Shown here in pieces: positions 1 through 6,059 of a stretch of 6,184 nt of DNA. How positions within the stretch are numbered: position 1 is the first letter of the stretch; the number at the start of each line of letters is the position of its first letter. This stretch comes from Campylobacteraceae bacterium (GTDB lineage: Bacteria > Campylobacterota > Campylobacteria > Campylobacterales > Campylobacteraceae). The translations under genes and the position numbers were made by a program. The notes beneath the pieces were generated by a model. It did no database searches, was not told where the DNA came from, and was given only the letters and a program-made list of their open reading frames with translations. The stretch is taken from positions 1 to 6,184 of the forward strand of contig JAITNC010000175.1 in assembly GCA_031290675.1 (NCBI GenBank), given 5' to 3'.

Positions 1-1078
1 AAAACAGCAAAAATGCCTGCCAGCCGAAGTGTTGATAAAAAACGCCCGGCAAAAACGAGCCAAGTGTGCCGCCTGCGTAATAAAATGATATGTAAAGCCC
101 GTTTGTGATGCTTTTGTGCTTTTGGGCGAGTTTGTTGACAAATCCCGTAGCCGTGGAGTGAACCGTGAACATACCAAGGCAAAAAACAAACATGGAGAAA
201 AACATCGTCTGAAAATCTCTAATGTTGAAAAGCTCCAAACCTATGATATACACGACCATACCGACGAGCATAGTTTGGCGTTCGCCGCCCAAAAACTTGA
301 TGACTTTCGTGATATTCATAGCCACGATAAGCCCTATGATATAGCCCGCATACATAAAGCCCACTTTACTCTCGCCTAAGTTTGCGTTGATGTTTTTCAG
401 CTCAAAAGGCAAAAAGTTCAGCAAGCCTTGAAAGGCGAAAAACACGCAAAATATCGTAGCGTAGATATATAAGTTGTGCTTTATCTTGAGTACATTTATA
501 ATCTCTTTTTTCGTAGGCTTTACAAATCCGGCCTTCGTGTCGTCATCAACCCTTAAAAGTAAAAAAAACGACCCCACAAGCGCGATACCTATAAGCAGGA
601 AAAACAGCCGCCAGCCAAAGTATTCGGACAATATACCCGAAAGCAGCCTGCCCACAAAACCGCCCATGATCGTGATAGCGATATAGTTTCCAAGAGCTTT
701 TTGGATATTTGAAGACGATGAGGAGTATGAGATAAAACTCACGATAGAAGTCATCGCAGCAGGTATCAAAAAGCCCTGAAGCGCCCTCACGGACAACAAA
801 AGCGCATATGAGTTGCCTAAGGAAAATATGATCTCAAGCACACCAAGCGAGAGCAGCGAAAATCTAAGCATCTTGCGTGTTGAAACGGTTTCAAGTATGT
901 ATCCGTACAAAATAGGCGCGATACCCAGCGGAAACATTATAACGCTCGTAAATATAACCGATTGGAAGTTGCTCAGCGCAAACTCATCTTTAAAAAGCGG
1001 CTGTATCGGCTGTGCGGCGTACAATGTGAACAGTATAAAAATCGTACAGATGTATAAGATAATGATTTGGTTTTTCAT
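1..1078 (-). CDS. MFS transporter, YnfM-like, 3' end beyond the window
   Basis: The frame starts at ATG 1078 and stays open for 359 codons to the left edge, so the C-terminus is missing (full MFS proteins are usually about 390-420 residues). The product is very hydrophobic, with repeated membrane segments from residue 4 onward. The TM4 region carries RALQGFLIPAA (98-108), followed by GGFVGRLLSG (139-148) and FGWRLFF (154-160). A matching pattern recurs in the second half, GGTLGSFLPGVFYQHFGWQ (336-354), the two-fold repeat expected of an MFS fold. The loop 2-3 motif A is degenerate (GYILETVSTRKML, 59-71). This arrangement resembles YnfM-type transporters, usually annotated as drug or metabolite exporters; the substrate cannot be read from sequence. 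Its ATG directly follows the TAG of the phosphoribosyltransferase with no spacer and no strong SD, so it is probably translated by coupling to that gene. Confidence 0.88.
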   Translation of the reverse strand, partial: MKNQIIILYICTIFILFTLYAAQPIQPLFKDEFALSNFQSVIFTSVIMFPLGIAPILYGYILETVSTRKMLRFSLLSLGVLEIIFSLGNSYALLLSVRALQGFLIPAAMTSIVSFISYSSSSSNIQKALGNYIAITIMGGFVGRLLSGILSEYFGWRLFFLLIGIALVGSFFLLLRVDDDTKAGFVKPTKKEIINVLKIKHNLYIYATIFCVFFAFQGLLNFLPFELKNINANLGESKVGFMYAGYIIGLIVAMNITKVIKFLGGERQTMLVGMVVYIIGLELFNIRDFQTMFFSMFVFCLGMFTVHSTATGFVNKLAQKHKSITNGLYISFYYAGGTLGSFLPGVFYQHFGWQAFLLF

Positions 1079-1519
1079 CTATATGCTAAAATCCCATAAA
1101 AATTTTATCCACCCTTTCGCTTCTCTCGCCCAAAAATCAGGACGCACTATCGCCTTCTCCTTGTAAAACAGAGCGGCGGTCTTGAACTCCGTAGTCGGAT
1201 ACTTCTCTCTTAGTATCTTTTTTATCTCAGCTATCGTTTCGCCGCTGTCTACGATGTCGTCTACTATCAAGACTTTTTTGGCGTCCGACAAATCGGGAAT
1301 GTTGAAAATCTTGATAGTGTCCATCTTGTTTGTATCTTCGTAGTGTATGGAGTTCATCGCATAGAGCATTCTGTTGTCAAGCGCATGAGCCAAAAAGTGC
1401 CCAAACGTCAAGCCACCTCTTGCTATCGCCAAAATCACGTCGGGCTTGTAAGCGTCCCTAACCTTGTAAGCTATATCTTTAACGTCCCCAAAAAACTCTT
1501 CATAATTATAATGCTGCAT
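1079..1519 (-). CDS. Type I phosphoribosyltransferase, probably purine salvage (xanthine/guanine/hypoxanthine type)
   Basis: This 146-residue cytoplasmic enzyme should transfer the ribose-5-phosphate of PRPP to a purine base, giving a nucleoside monophosphate. The PRPP-binding signature VLIVDDIVDSGET is at residues 83-95, with paired Asp and the SGET phosphate loop. The upstream PRPP loop is ARGGLTFG (33-40). Near the C-terminus WIKFLWD (137-143) resembles the WI-x-x-PW element of E. coli Gpt and archaeal purine PRTases, where this region contacts the base. Length fits Gpt (about 150 residues). The start is ATG 1519, with AGGAG at 1525-1529 overlapping the TAG of the upstream permease gene and a 5-nt spacer. 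It sits 8 nt after the NCS2 permease, so the pair looks like an import-and-trap salvage module. Exact base preference (xanthine, guanine or hypoxanthine) is inference; adenine is less likely because the motifs are not Apt-like. Confidence 0.88.
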   Translation of the reverse strand: MQHYNYEEFFGDVKDIAYKVRDAYKPDVILAIARGGLTFGHFLAHALDNRMLYAMNSIHYEDTNKMDTIKIFNIPDLSDAKKVLIVDDIVDSGETIAEIKKILREKYPTTEFKTAALFYKEKAIVRPDFWAREAKGWIKFLWDFSI

Positions 1520-1527
1520 AAAAACTC

Positions 1528-2808
1528 CTAGTGAATGATAAACGCCATAACGCTGATAAGAAACAAAAATATCACGCCCGTGCTGATGTCCTGAAACTCT
1601 CTTTTGAGCACTTTGGTGATAGTATATGCTATAAATCCAAAAGCTAAGCCGTAAGTTATTGAGTATGTCAAAGGCATCATGATAACTATCAAAAATGTAG
1701 CTATAGCCACGCTCTTGTCGTGAAAGTTGATATTTCTAAGCTCCGAAAACATCAACACCCCAACCATAACCAACACAGGGTATATGGCATTCGCCGGTAT
1801 AGCCTTAAAAAGCGGCAGCATAAACAGTGTCAAGACGAAAAACAGCCCCGTGAAAATAGCCGTAAGCCCCGTCCTGCCGCCCTCTTCCACTCCGCTCGCA
1901 CTCTCAACAAAGCTCGTGGTCGTAGAGACACCAAACAGCGGGCTTATCACCGTAGCCGCAGCGTCCGCCTCAAGCGTTCGCTCAAGCTCTCTACTGCCGT
2001 TTTTGAACAGTCCTGCACGAAAACCAACACCCGCTAAAGTGCCGAGCGTATCAAACAAGTCTGTAACAAAAAACGTGATGATGGCGGGGATAAAAGCAAC
2101 CTTCAACGCCGAGAGCACGTCAAACTTCATCGCAATAGGCGATATGGACGCAGGAAGCGAGAAAATCTCTGAAGGAGCGGGCGCGATACCGACAACCCAA
2201 GCTACAACAGACGTGAAAAGAACCGCTAAAATAAACGCCCCTTTTATCTTCCACGTGTAAAGACAGATAAGCACCAAAAGCCCAAAAAGCCCGAGCAGGA
2301 CGTTTTTATCGCCGAGATTTCCAAGCGAGAGCAGCGTAGCGTCATTGTGCGTTACGATACCCATCTGTTGCAAGCCAACAAAAGCGATGAAAGTCCCTAT
2401 TCCCGCACTTATAGCGCGTCTCAAATCCTCTGAAATACTGTTGATGACCCACGTGCGAAACTTTGTAAATGAGAGAACCAAAAATATCACTCCCGATAAA
2501 AACACTATGCCAAGCGCACTCTCCCAAGGCATACCGCTCTGCCCCACGAGCACAAACGCAAAATACGCATTCAGCCCCATGCCCGTACTCATCGCTATGG
2601 GGGTGTTTGCCCACAAGCCGTTAAATACGGTAGCTACTATCGTGATAAGCGCAGTCGCCGTTATCAAAGCCTCTATCGGCATTCCCGTTTGGCTTAAAAT
2701 AAAAGCATTTACAGGCACAACATAAAGCATCGTCAAAAATGTCGTAAACCCCGCTCTCGCTTCGGTTTTGACATTTGTGCCGTGCTCTTTTAATTTAAAA
2801 ATATCCAT
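1528..2808 (-). CDS. NCS2 family purine permease (AzgA/PbuG-like)
   Basis: This is a 426-residue inner-membrane protein with many hydrophobic segments and the conserved features of the AzgA/PbuG/AdeP branch of the nucleobase-cation symporter-2 (NCS2) family. These carriers import adenine, guanine or hypoxanthine with protons. Visible signatures are an N-terminal TEARAGFTTFLTMLYV (15-30), STGMGLNAYFA (74-84), the substrate-site helix DLFDTLGT (250-257), EADAAAT (280-286) and the block GVSTTTSFVESASGVEEGGR (293-312). Length matches the family. The start is ATG 2808, with GAGGAG at 2814-2819 and a 5-nt spacer; the 13 bases from SD through ATG are identical to those of the following phosphoribosyltransferase. 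It begins 15 nt after the 31-residue small ORF. Which purine it carries cannot be decided from the sequence. Confidence 0.93.
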   Translation of the reverse strand: MDIFKLKEHGTNVKTEARAGFTTFLTMLYVVPVNAFILSQTGMPIEALITATALITIVATVFNGLWANTPIAMSTGMGLNAYFAFVLVGQSGMPWESALGIVFLSGVIFLVLSFTKFRTWVINSISEDLRRAISAGIGTFIAFVGLQQMGIVTHNDATLLSLGNLGDKNVLLGLFGLLVLICLYTWKIKGAFILAVLFTSVVAWVVGIAPAPSEIFSLPASISPIAMKFDVLSALKVAFIPAIITFFVTDLFDTLGTLAGVGFRAGLFKNGSRELERTLEADAAATVISPLFGVSTTTSFVESASGVEEGGRTGLTAIFTGLFFVLTLFMLPLFKAIPANAIYPVLVMVGVLMFSELRNINFHDKSVAIATFLIVIMMPLTYSITYGLAFGFIAYTITKVLKREFQDISTGVIFLFLISVMAFIIH

Positions 2809-2823
2809 AAAAACTCCTCATTT

Positions 2824-2919
2824 TTACAGTTTTATAACTTTAAAAGTTCTATCCATACTCTCGTAAGAGCAAAACGCCGCTTCACTTAAAAGATAAATGA
2901 TTTCTTGAATGTTGCTCAT
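2824..2919 (-). CDS. Small ORF, 31 residues, possible small protein or leader peptide
   Basis: The frame begins at ATG 2919 and ends at TAA 2824-2826. The peptide starts MSNIQEIIYLL and ends RTFKVIKL, with one Cys and no transmembrane segment or signal peptide. The first dozen residues could form an amphipathic helix. I recognise no family. The best evidence that it is translated is its AAGGAG at 2927-2932, spaced 7 nt from the ATG and overlapping the stop of the gene before it, and its stop 15 nt before the permease ATG. An in-frame competitor ATG at 2926 follows the SD without spacing and reads only 14 codons in another frame, so 2919 is preferred. It could be a real small protein, a translational coupler for the permease, or the remnant of a longer gene. 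Confidence 0.5.
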   Translation of the reverse strand: MSNIQEIIYLLSEAAFCSYESMDRTFKVIKL

Positions 2920-2926
2920 TTTTCAT

Positions 2927-2932
2927 CTCCTT
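2927..2932 (-). promoter_or_regulatory. Strong ribosome binding site for the 31-residue ORF
   Basis: AAGGAG lies 7 nt before ATG 2919, and its first base is part of the TAA that ends the AT-rich secreted-protein gene. No other start codon nearby uses it at good spacing, so it supports translation of the small ORF. Confidence 0.6.
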
Positions 2933-2940
2933 TACTCGTA
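2931..2940. repeat. 10-bp direct repeat, copy 1 (3' end of the AT-rich gene)
   Basis: TTTACTCGTA on the plus strand (TACGAGTAAA in the coding direction) encodes the last Tyr-Glu-stop of the secreted protein plus one base. An identical copy ends mqnE at 4061-4070. The match is exactly 10 bp and breaks on both sides. The copies bracket the AT-rich gene and could mark insertion or recombination ends. Coincidence is possible, since both proteins simply end in YE followed by TAA. Confidence 0.5.
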
Positions 2941-4047
2941 TTTATAAATTGGCTCAAATTTACACAGTTGATTTATATTATCTGTTGCGTTGTCTGATTT
3001 TGTGATTTCGTATAGACCGACTATACCGCTAAGGCCGCTAACCAATATATAATTTTTTTGATTTATGGATACTATCTCTTCTTTGGTTTCAAAAAAACAA
3101 TCAGAAAAATGGCTTGGGAAAAAATTTATATCCAATTCTTCTTCTCCTATATAATAAACCTCTTCTCTTTTAGGAGAATAAACCGCCAAGAAATTATAGC
3201 TACAACCTGCCCTATTGTAATAATGGTATTGTAAATTTAAAATAATATGTTTTTTACCTTCGTTTCTGTAATCCGCAAGATATGTATTTGTGCTGTTTTC
3301 TTGAAAAGAGGTAAAATTATATTTTTCAAGAGCTTTTGGTCCATCATATTGTAGAGAATTATCATTAACATCATAGCCGTAAAAATCATAATTAAAATCT
3401 CTGATTTGTTTTTTGTTCAAAACAGAATGTAAAGTATTAGGCTGAATTTTTTTGTACTTCTTATCTAAAACCTGCTTGCAAATTTTATTTTCTTTTTTAT
3501 ATCCAACTATTTTTTTCTCTATTTTACAGGCCTGGTCAAAAAATTTCGCCTCTTTGTTGTATGCGTAAATAGCAAAAAAACTGCTATAAGGGTGTGAGTG
3601 CAAGTTTAAATAAGGCACATTATCTATCAAAAACATTTCTACGTAACCAGCCCAAGGCTGAGCATCAATGTCAACATCTTTGTTGATTTTTTCTTCATCA
3701 TTTTTATCATATTCGCTCGTTACTTCTTCTGCGTAACTATCTAATATCTTTGACATATCAGAGCCTTCTGTTTCGTTGATATTATCAAAAGCACCGTCTA
3801 TTATTTTTCTATAAAAAAAGCTTGGAGTTTGCGATGTTCCACCGTATATATTAAAAACCAAATGTTTAATTTTTGAATTATTGTCATCGCTATAAACAAC
3901 ATAATCTCTAAATTCTTTTAAATAAAGTTTTTCATCTAAAATCTTTTTACAAATTTTTGAGTTTTTAGCTGTTGGAAATGTATTATCATCACCGCCTGAT
4001 ACAATTGCAACCGCCGCCACAAATAGACCCAATAGTAATTTTTTCAT
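2932..4047 (-). CDS. AT-rich secreted protein of unknown function with apparent internal duplication
   Basis: I do not recognise this 371-residue protein. It has a clear Sec signal: MKKLLLGLFVAAVAIVSGG, basic start then hydrophobic core, with cleavage likely near residues 18-20, so it is probably periplasmic or surface-exposed. No second membrane segment is evident. The mature part is rich in Asn, Asp, Lys and Tyr and seems to contain two related halves: each opens with KICK-x-x-LD-x-K (31-40 and 188-197) and closes with CK-x-E (173-177 and 361-365). Mature Cys are at 33, 174, 190, 282, 317 and 362, an even number that could form disulfides within each half. GC is far below the neighbours: hand counts give 16/60 at 2941-3000 and 14/60 at 3481-3540, against 31/60 at 2581-2640 and 32/60 at 4201-4260. 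The ATG at 4047 follows a G-rich AAGGGCGGGGGAT, an unusual SD, 14 nt after mqnE. Transfer is likely; function is open. Confidence 0.85.
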   Translation of the reverse strand: MKKLLLGLFVAAVAIVSGGDDNTFPTAKNSKICKKILDEKLYLKEFRDYVVYSDDNNSKIKHLVFNIYGGTSQTPSFFYRKIIDGAFDNINETEGSDMSKILDSYAEEVTSEYDKNDEEKINKDVDIDAQPWAGYVEMFLIDNVPYLNLHSHPYSSFFAIYAYNKEAKFFDQACKIEKKIVGYKKENKICKQVLDKKYKKIQPNTLHSVLNKKQIRDFNYDFYGYDVNDNSLQYDGPKALEKYNFTSFQENSTNTYLADYRNEGKKHIILNLQYHYYNRAGCSYNFLAVYSPKREEVYYIGEEELDINFFPSHFSDCFFETKEEIVSINQKNYILVSGLSGIVGLYEITKSDNATDNINQLCKFEPIYKYE

Positions 4048-4060
4048 ATCCCCCGCCCTT

Positions 4061-4070
4061 TTTACTCGTA
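4061..4070. repeat. 10-bp direct repeat, copy 2 (3' end of mqnE)
   Basis: TTTACTCGTA, identical to 2931-2940, encodes the final Tyr-Glu-stop of MqnE plus one base. With the other copy it encloses about 1.12 kb that holds only the AT-rich secreted-protein gene. No inverted repeats are visible at the inner ends. Confidence 0.5.
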
Positions 4071-5126
4071 GACTTTCAACTCATTATACAAGCTATCTCT
4101 CTCAACAGGGATAAATCCGCTTGTCGTGATGACGTCCAAAAAGTCGCCGAGCGATTGTCCGTCCGCACTTTTCGCCCCCGCAGCGCTTTGTATCGCCTCT
4201 TTTTCTATCGTCCCGTCCAAGTCGTCCGCACCAAACTCTTGCGCCACCATAGCCAAGTTCATCGTAGCGGTCGCCCAATAAGCCTTGATATGCGGAATAT
4301 TGTCCAGCACGAGGCGGCTTATCGCTATGGTTTTGAGTATCTCAACCGAACCCAAAAAGTTGTCAGTTTTCAGGTAGTTATTGTCCCTTTGGTAGACGAG
4401 CGGAATAAAAGCGTTGAAGCCCGCAGCTCTGTCTTGCGAAGCACGTAGCCGCAGCATATGGTCTATCCTGTCCTCACGCTTTTCTATATGTCCAAAAAGC
4501 ATCGTGGCATTTGAAAATTTGCCTTTTTCGTGCCAAAGTTCATGTATTTTGAGCCAATTTGCAGAGCTGACTTTGCCTTTACAGATATACGCTCTTATAT
4601 CCTCAGCAAATATTTCAGCCCCACCGCCGGGCATAGACTCAACGCCCGCTTCTATCATTTTATCTAGCGTTTCATCGTAACTGAGGCGACCAAGAGTTGA
4701 GAGAAAATGCACCTCAGCCGCTGTCAAAGCCTTGATATGCAAAGAGGGAAAGCGTTTTTTTATCTCACTGATGATATCTATATACCAACGCAGGTCGTGC
4801 TCCTCGTTGTGAGCAGAAACGATATGCACCTCTTTGATACCGCGCTCACAGGCGTCTTTGGCTATAGCCAAAACATCTTCTTTTGAGTATTTGTATGGGT
4901 GCGGGTTTTTTCTGTTCGCCGAAAAAGCGCAAAACTTACAGACATCTTTGCAGATATTTGTCGGATTGATATGGCGGTTGATGTTGAAGTACACCTTGCG
5001 CCCCCACAGCCGCTCTCTTACCCTTTTAGCGTACTTGCCGAGTGTAAAAATGTCAAGGTCGTACAGCGCAAGAGCGTCCTTTTCGCAGAGTCGCTCGCCG
5101 CTTTCAAGTTTGTCAATAATATCCAT
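4062..5126 (-). CDS. mqnE: Aminodeoxyfutalosine synthase MqnE (radical SAM)
   Basis: MqnE catalyses an early step of the futalosine route to menaquinone. It adds the 5'-deoxyadenosyl radical from SAM to 3-[(1-carboxyvinyl)oxy]benzoate to give 6-amino-6-deoxyfutalosine with loss of bicarbonate. The 354-residue protein shows the radical SAM cluster motif C59-x3-C63-x2-C66 in the context NRHINPTNICKDVCKFCAFS (50-69), followed by HPYKYS (76-81). PGGGAEIF (166-173) and the C-terminal ADGQSLGDFLDVI (321-333) also fit the family. CAFS with HPY, and the NRHINPTN lead-in, favour MqnE over the paralogue MqnC. Length is normal and no key residue is missing. The start is ATG 5126, because the reading frame opens there with a family-typical N-terminus, although the SD is weak. 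It is a cytosolic enzyme and the first gene of the tight gene cluster. Family assignment is firm; the activity is inferred. Confidence 0.94.
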   Translation of the reverse strand: MDIIDKLESGERLCEKDALALYDLDIFTLGKYAKRVRERLWGRKVYFNINRHINPTNICKDVCKFCAFSANRKNPHPYKYSKEDVLAIAKDACERGIKEVHIVSAHNEEHDLRWYIDIISEIKKRFPSLHIKALTAAEVHFLSTLGRLSYDETLDKMIEAGVESMPGGGAEIFAEDIRAYICKGKVSSANWLKIHELWHEKGKFSNATMLFGHIEKREDRIDHMLRLRASQDRAAGFNAFIPLVYQRDNNYLKTDNFLGSVEILKTIAISRLVLDNIPHIKAYWATATMNLAMVAQEFGADDLDGTIEKEAIQSAAGAKSADGQSLGDFLDVITTSGFIPVERDSLYNELKVYE

Positions 5127-5156
5127 AATATTTCGCTTTATTAATTTAGAGAGGTG

Positions 5157-5165
5157 ATTTTAACA
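5157..5165 (-). promoter_or_regulatory. Candidate promoter of mqnE, extended -10
   Basis: In the coding direction the spacer reads TGTTAAAAT, matching the extended -10 form TG-n-TAnAAT with one mismatch. Transcription would begin near 5150, about 24 nt before ATG 5126. No convincing -35 is seen, which is usual for the main sigma factor of Campylobacterota. The spacer is only 59 bases, so readthrough from the upstream gene may contribute. Confidence 0.45.
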
Positions 5166-5189
5166 AAAATGTGCTAAAAAAGCTTTTAG
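5165..5189 (-). terminator. Weak possible terminator after the membrane-protein gene
   Basis: CTAAAA-GCTT-TTTTAG (5174-5189) can form a 6-bp, AT-rich stem that overlaps the stop codon, followed by CACA and a run of five T. The stem contains a single GC pair, so termination would be weak at best. It sits just before the candidate mqnE promoter. Confidence 0.25.
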
Positions 5190-5836
5190 TGTTTGCCGCA
5201 CCCTCTTTTAGTTAAATCAAAATCAAAACTGCGAACTTCACCATAATCAATTTTGCCGCCTTCAAAATCCCAAACGATATCTACATCGTGGTAAAAAAGG
5301 TCGTCTTTTTTCTCAAGTGTCCAGCCCCAATAGTTTTTCAGTACGACAATAGCACCGCTAGTGCCGCCGTCGCCGGGCATAGAAAACAACTTTTGCTCTC
5401 TGTAGACTTCAACTTTCAAGTCGCCGCACGGACTGACGCTTGTATATTTGTATTCGTCCTTGAAAAATACCCAATAAATAACCAGTGCCGCGCAGAGATA
5501 GAACGCTATGATGACAATAGCGGCATTTCGTTTACCAACTGCTCTTTTTTTGTGCGAAAGATACGCCTCAACACCCAGCCATATCACCCACGCAACAGGC
5601 TCTAAGAGCAAAGTCGCTACAAGTGCTGAAAATATATAATCTATATCCCCTTCAATGTGGATTACTCTCTCTAAAAGCGCAAAAAAGCTTATCGTAACAC
5701 TCAGCAAAATCAAAAGCCCGAAAAATCTGATGAGGATAAAAGAGAGAAGCGGAAATCTCTTTTTCGTGAAAAACGCTGCCACAAACAATATAAAAACAAG
5801 CGTGGAAGTCCAACTCAAAATGATATCTATAATCAT
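5186..5836 (-). CDS. Membrane protein with four predicted TM segments and a C-terminal soluble domain, function unknown
   Basis: The 216-residue product has hydrophobic segments at about 5-23, 30-57, 68-92 and 104-124, then a roughly 90-residue hydrophilic tail. The tail begins SVSPCGDLKVEVYR (133-146) and contains MPGDGG (153-158) and VDIVWDFEGGKIDY (185-198). This resembles small beta-rich domains that begin SPDG-x-x-x-VEVYR in otherwise uncharacterised bacterial proteins; I do not claim a named family. Lysine/arginine-rich loops (95-103) before the fourth segment suggest the tail faces the periplasm. I chose ATG 5836 because AAGGA lies 5 nt upstream (5842-5846); a TTG at 5860 would add 8 residues but has no better SD. 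It is separated from mqnE by 59 bases with a possible promoter, so a shared function with mqnE is not implied. Confidence 0.8.
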   Translation of the reverse strand: MIIDIILSWTSTLVFILFVAAFFTKKRFPLLSFILIRFFGLLILLSVTISFFALLERVIHIEGDIDYIFSALVATLLLEPVAWVIWLGVEAYLSHKKRAVGKRNAAIVIIAFYLCAALVIYWVFFKDEYKYTSVSPCGDLKVEVYREQKLFSMPGDGGTSGAIVVLKNYWGWTLEKKDDLFYHDVDIVWDFEGGKIDYGEVRSFDFDLTKRGCGKH

Positions 5837-5875
5837 TGTAATCCTTTTTGCGTGGGTCAAATACCAAAAAGTAGT

Positions 5876-5884
5876 ATTATATCA
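5876..5884 (-). promoter_or_regulatory. Extended -10 promoter for the membrane-protein gene
   Basis: The coding-direction sequence TGATATAAT is a perfect extended -10 (TG-n-TATAAT). Transcription would begin near 5869, about 33 nt before ATG 5836. The bases 17 nt upstream (TATCAT) are a poor -35. This is the best promoter match in the window. Confidence 0.6.
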
Positions 5885-5910
5885 TAACTGCATTTTGTAT
5901 GATACACCCT

Positions 5911-5963
5911 CTCCTGCCGTCATTGCACTTCTTGTACACTCAACCTCAAGGCGGGCAAATCCA
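5911..5963. repeat. Dispersed-type repeat, copy A (diverged)
   Basis: It opens CTCCTGCCGTCATTGC and closes GCGGGCAAATCCA, the same edges as copy B (5969-6031) with small changes; the interiors differ. Units edged by CGTCATTGC and GGCAATCCA are scattered in the non-coding DNA of many bacteria. The copy is non-coding; a translated frame across it is probably an artefact. Confidence 0.6.
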
Positions 5964-5968
5964 CTCCC

Positions 5969-6031
5969 CTCCTCCGTCATTGCGAGTCGAAGCCCTGAGC
6001 TTGCGAAGGGTCTCTCAAGCGTGGCAATCCA
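5969..6031. repeat. Dispersed-type repeat, copy B (intact-looking)
   Basis: It opens CTCCTCCGTCATTGCGAG and closes GCGTGGCAATCCA. The outer ATTGC/GCAAT arms are inverted, and an inner CCCT...AGGG pair (5993-6010) could form a stem, so a transcript could fold. It lies 5 bases from copy A. Function is unknown; it may be a REP/MITE-like element. Confidence 0.65.
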
Positions 6032-6059
6032 GTATTTTGCTTTTTTTGCGCCACACACG

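Noticed and set aside
2342..2614. A 90-codon minus-strand frame inside the permease gene
   Set aside because: It is an out-of-frame reading within conserved NCS2 coding sequence, with no sign of a frameshift in the permease.
1720..2725. Long plus-strand open frames opposite the permease gene
   Set aside because: They are antisense shadows of a well-supported NCS2 gene; their translations show no recognisable domain and they have no SD.
2809..2931. A purine riboswitch before the NCS2 permease
   Set aside because: The space is filled by the small ORF and no purine-aptamer core or three-way junction could be recognised.
4050..4058. G-rich GGGCGGGGG before the AT-rich gene as a phase-variable tract
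   Set aside because: The longest pure run is five G, too short for slippage; it more likely acts as an odd ribosome binding site.
5837..5860. TTG start at 5860 for the membrane protein, adding 8 residues
   Set aside because: The ATG at 5836 has AAGGA at 5-nt spacing and begins directly with the first hydrophobic helix; the extension is polar and has no better SD.
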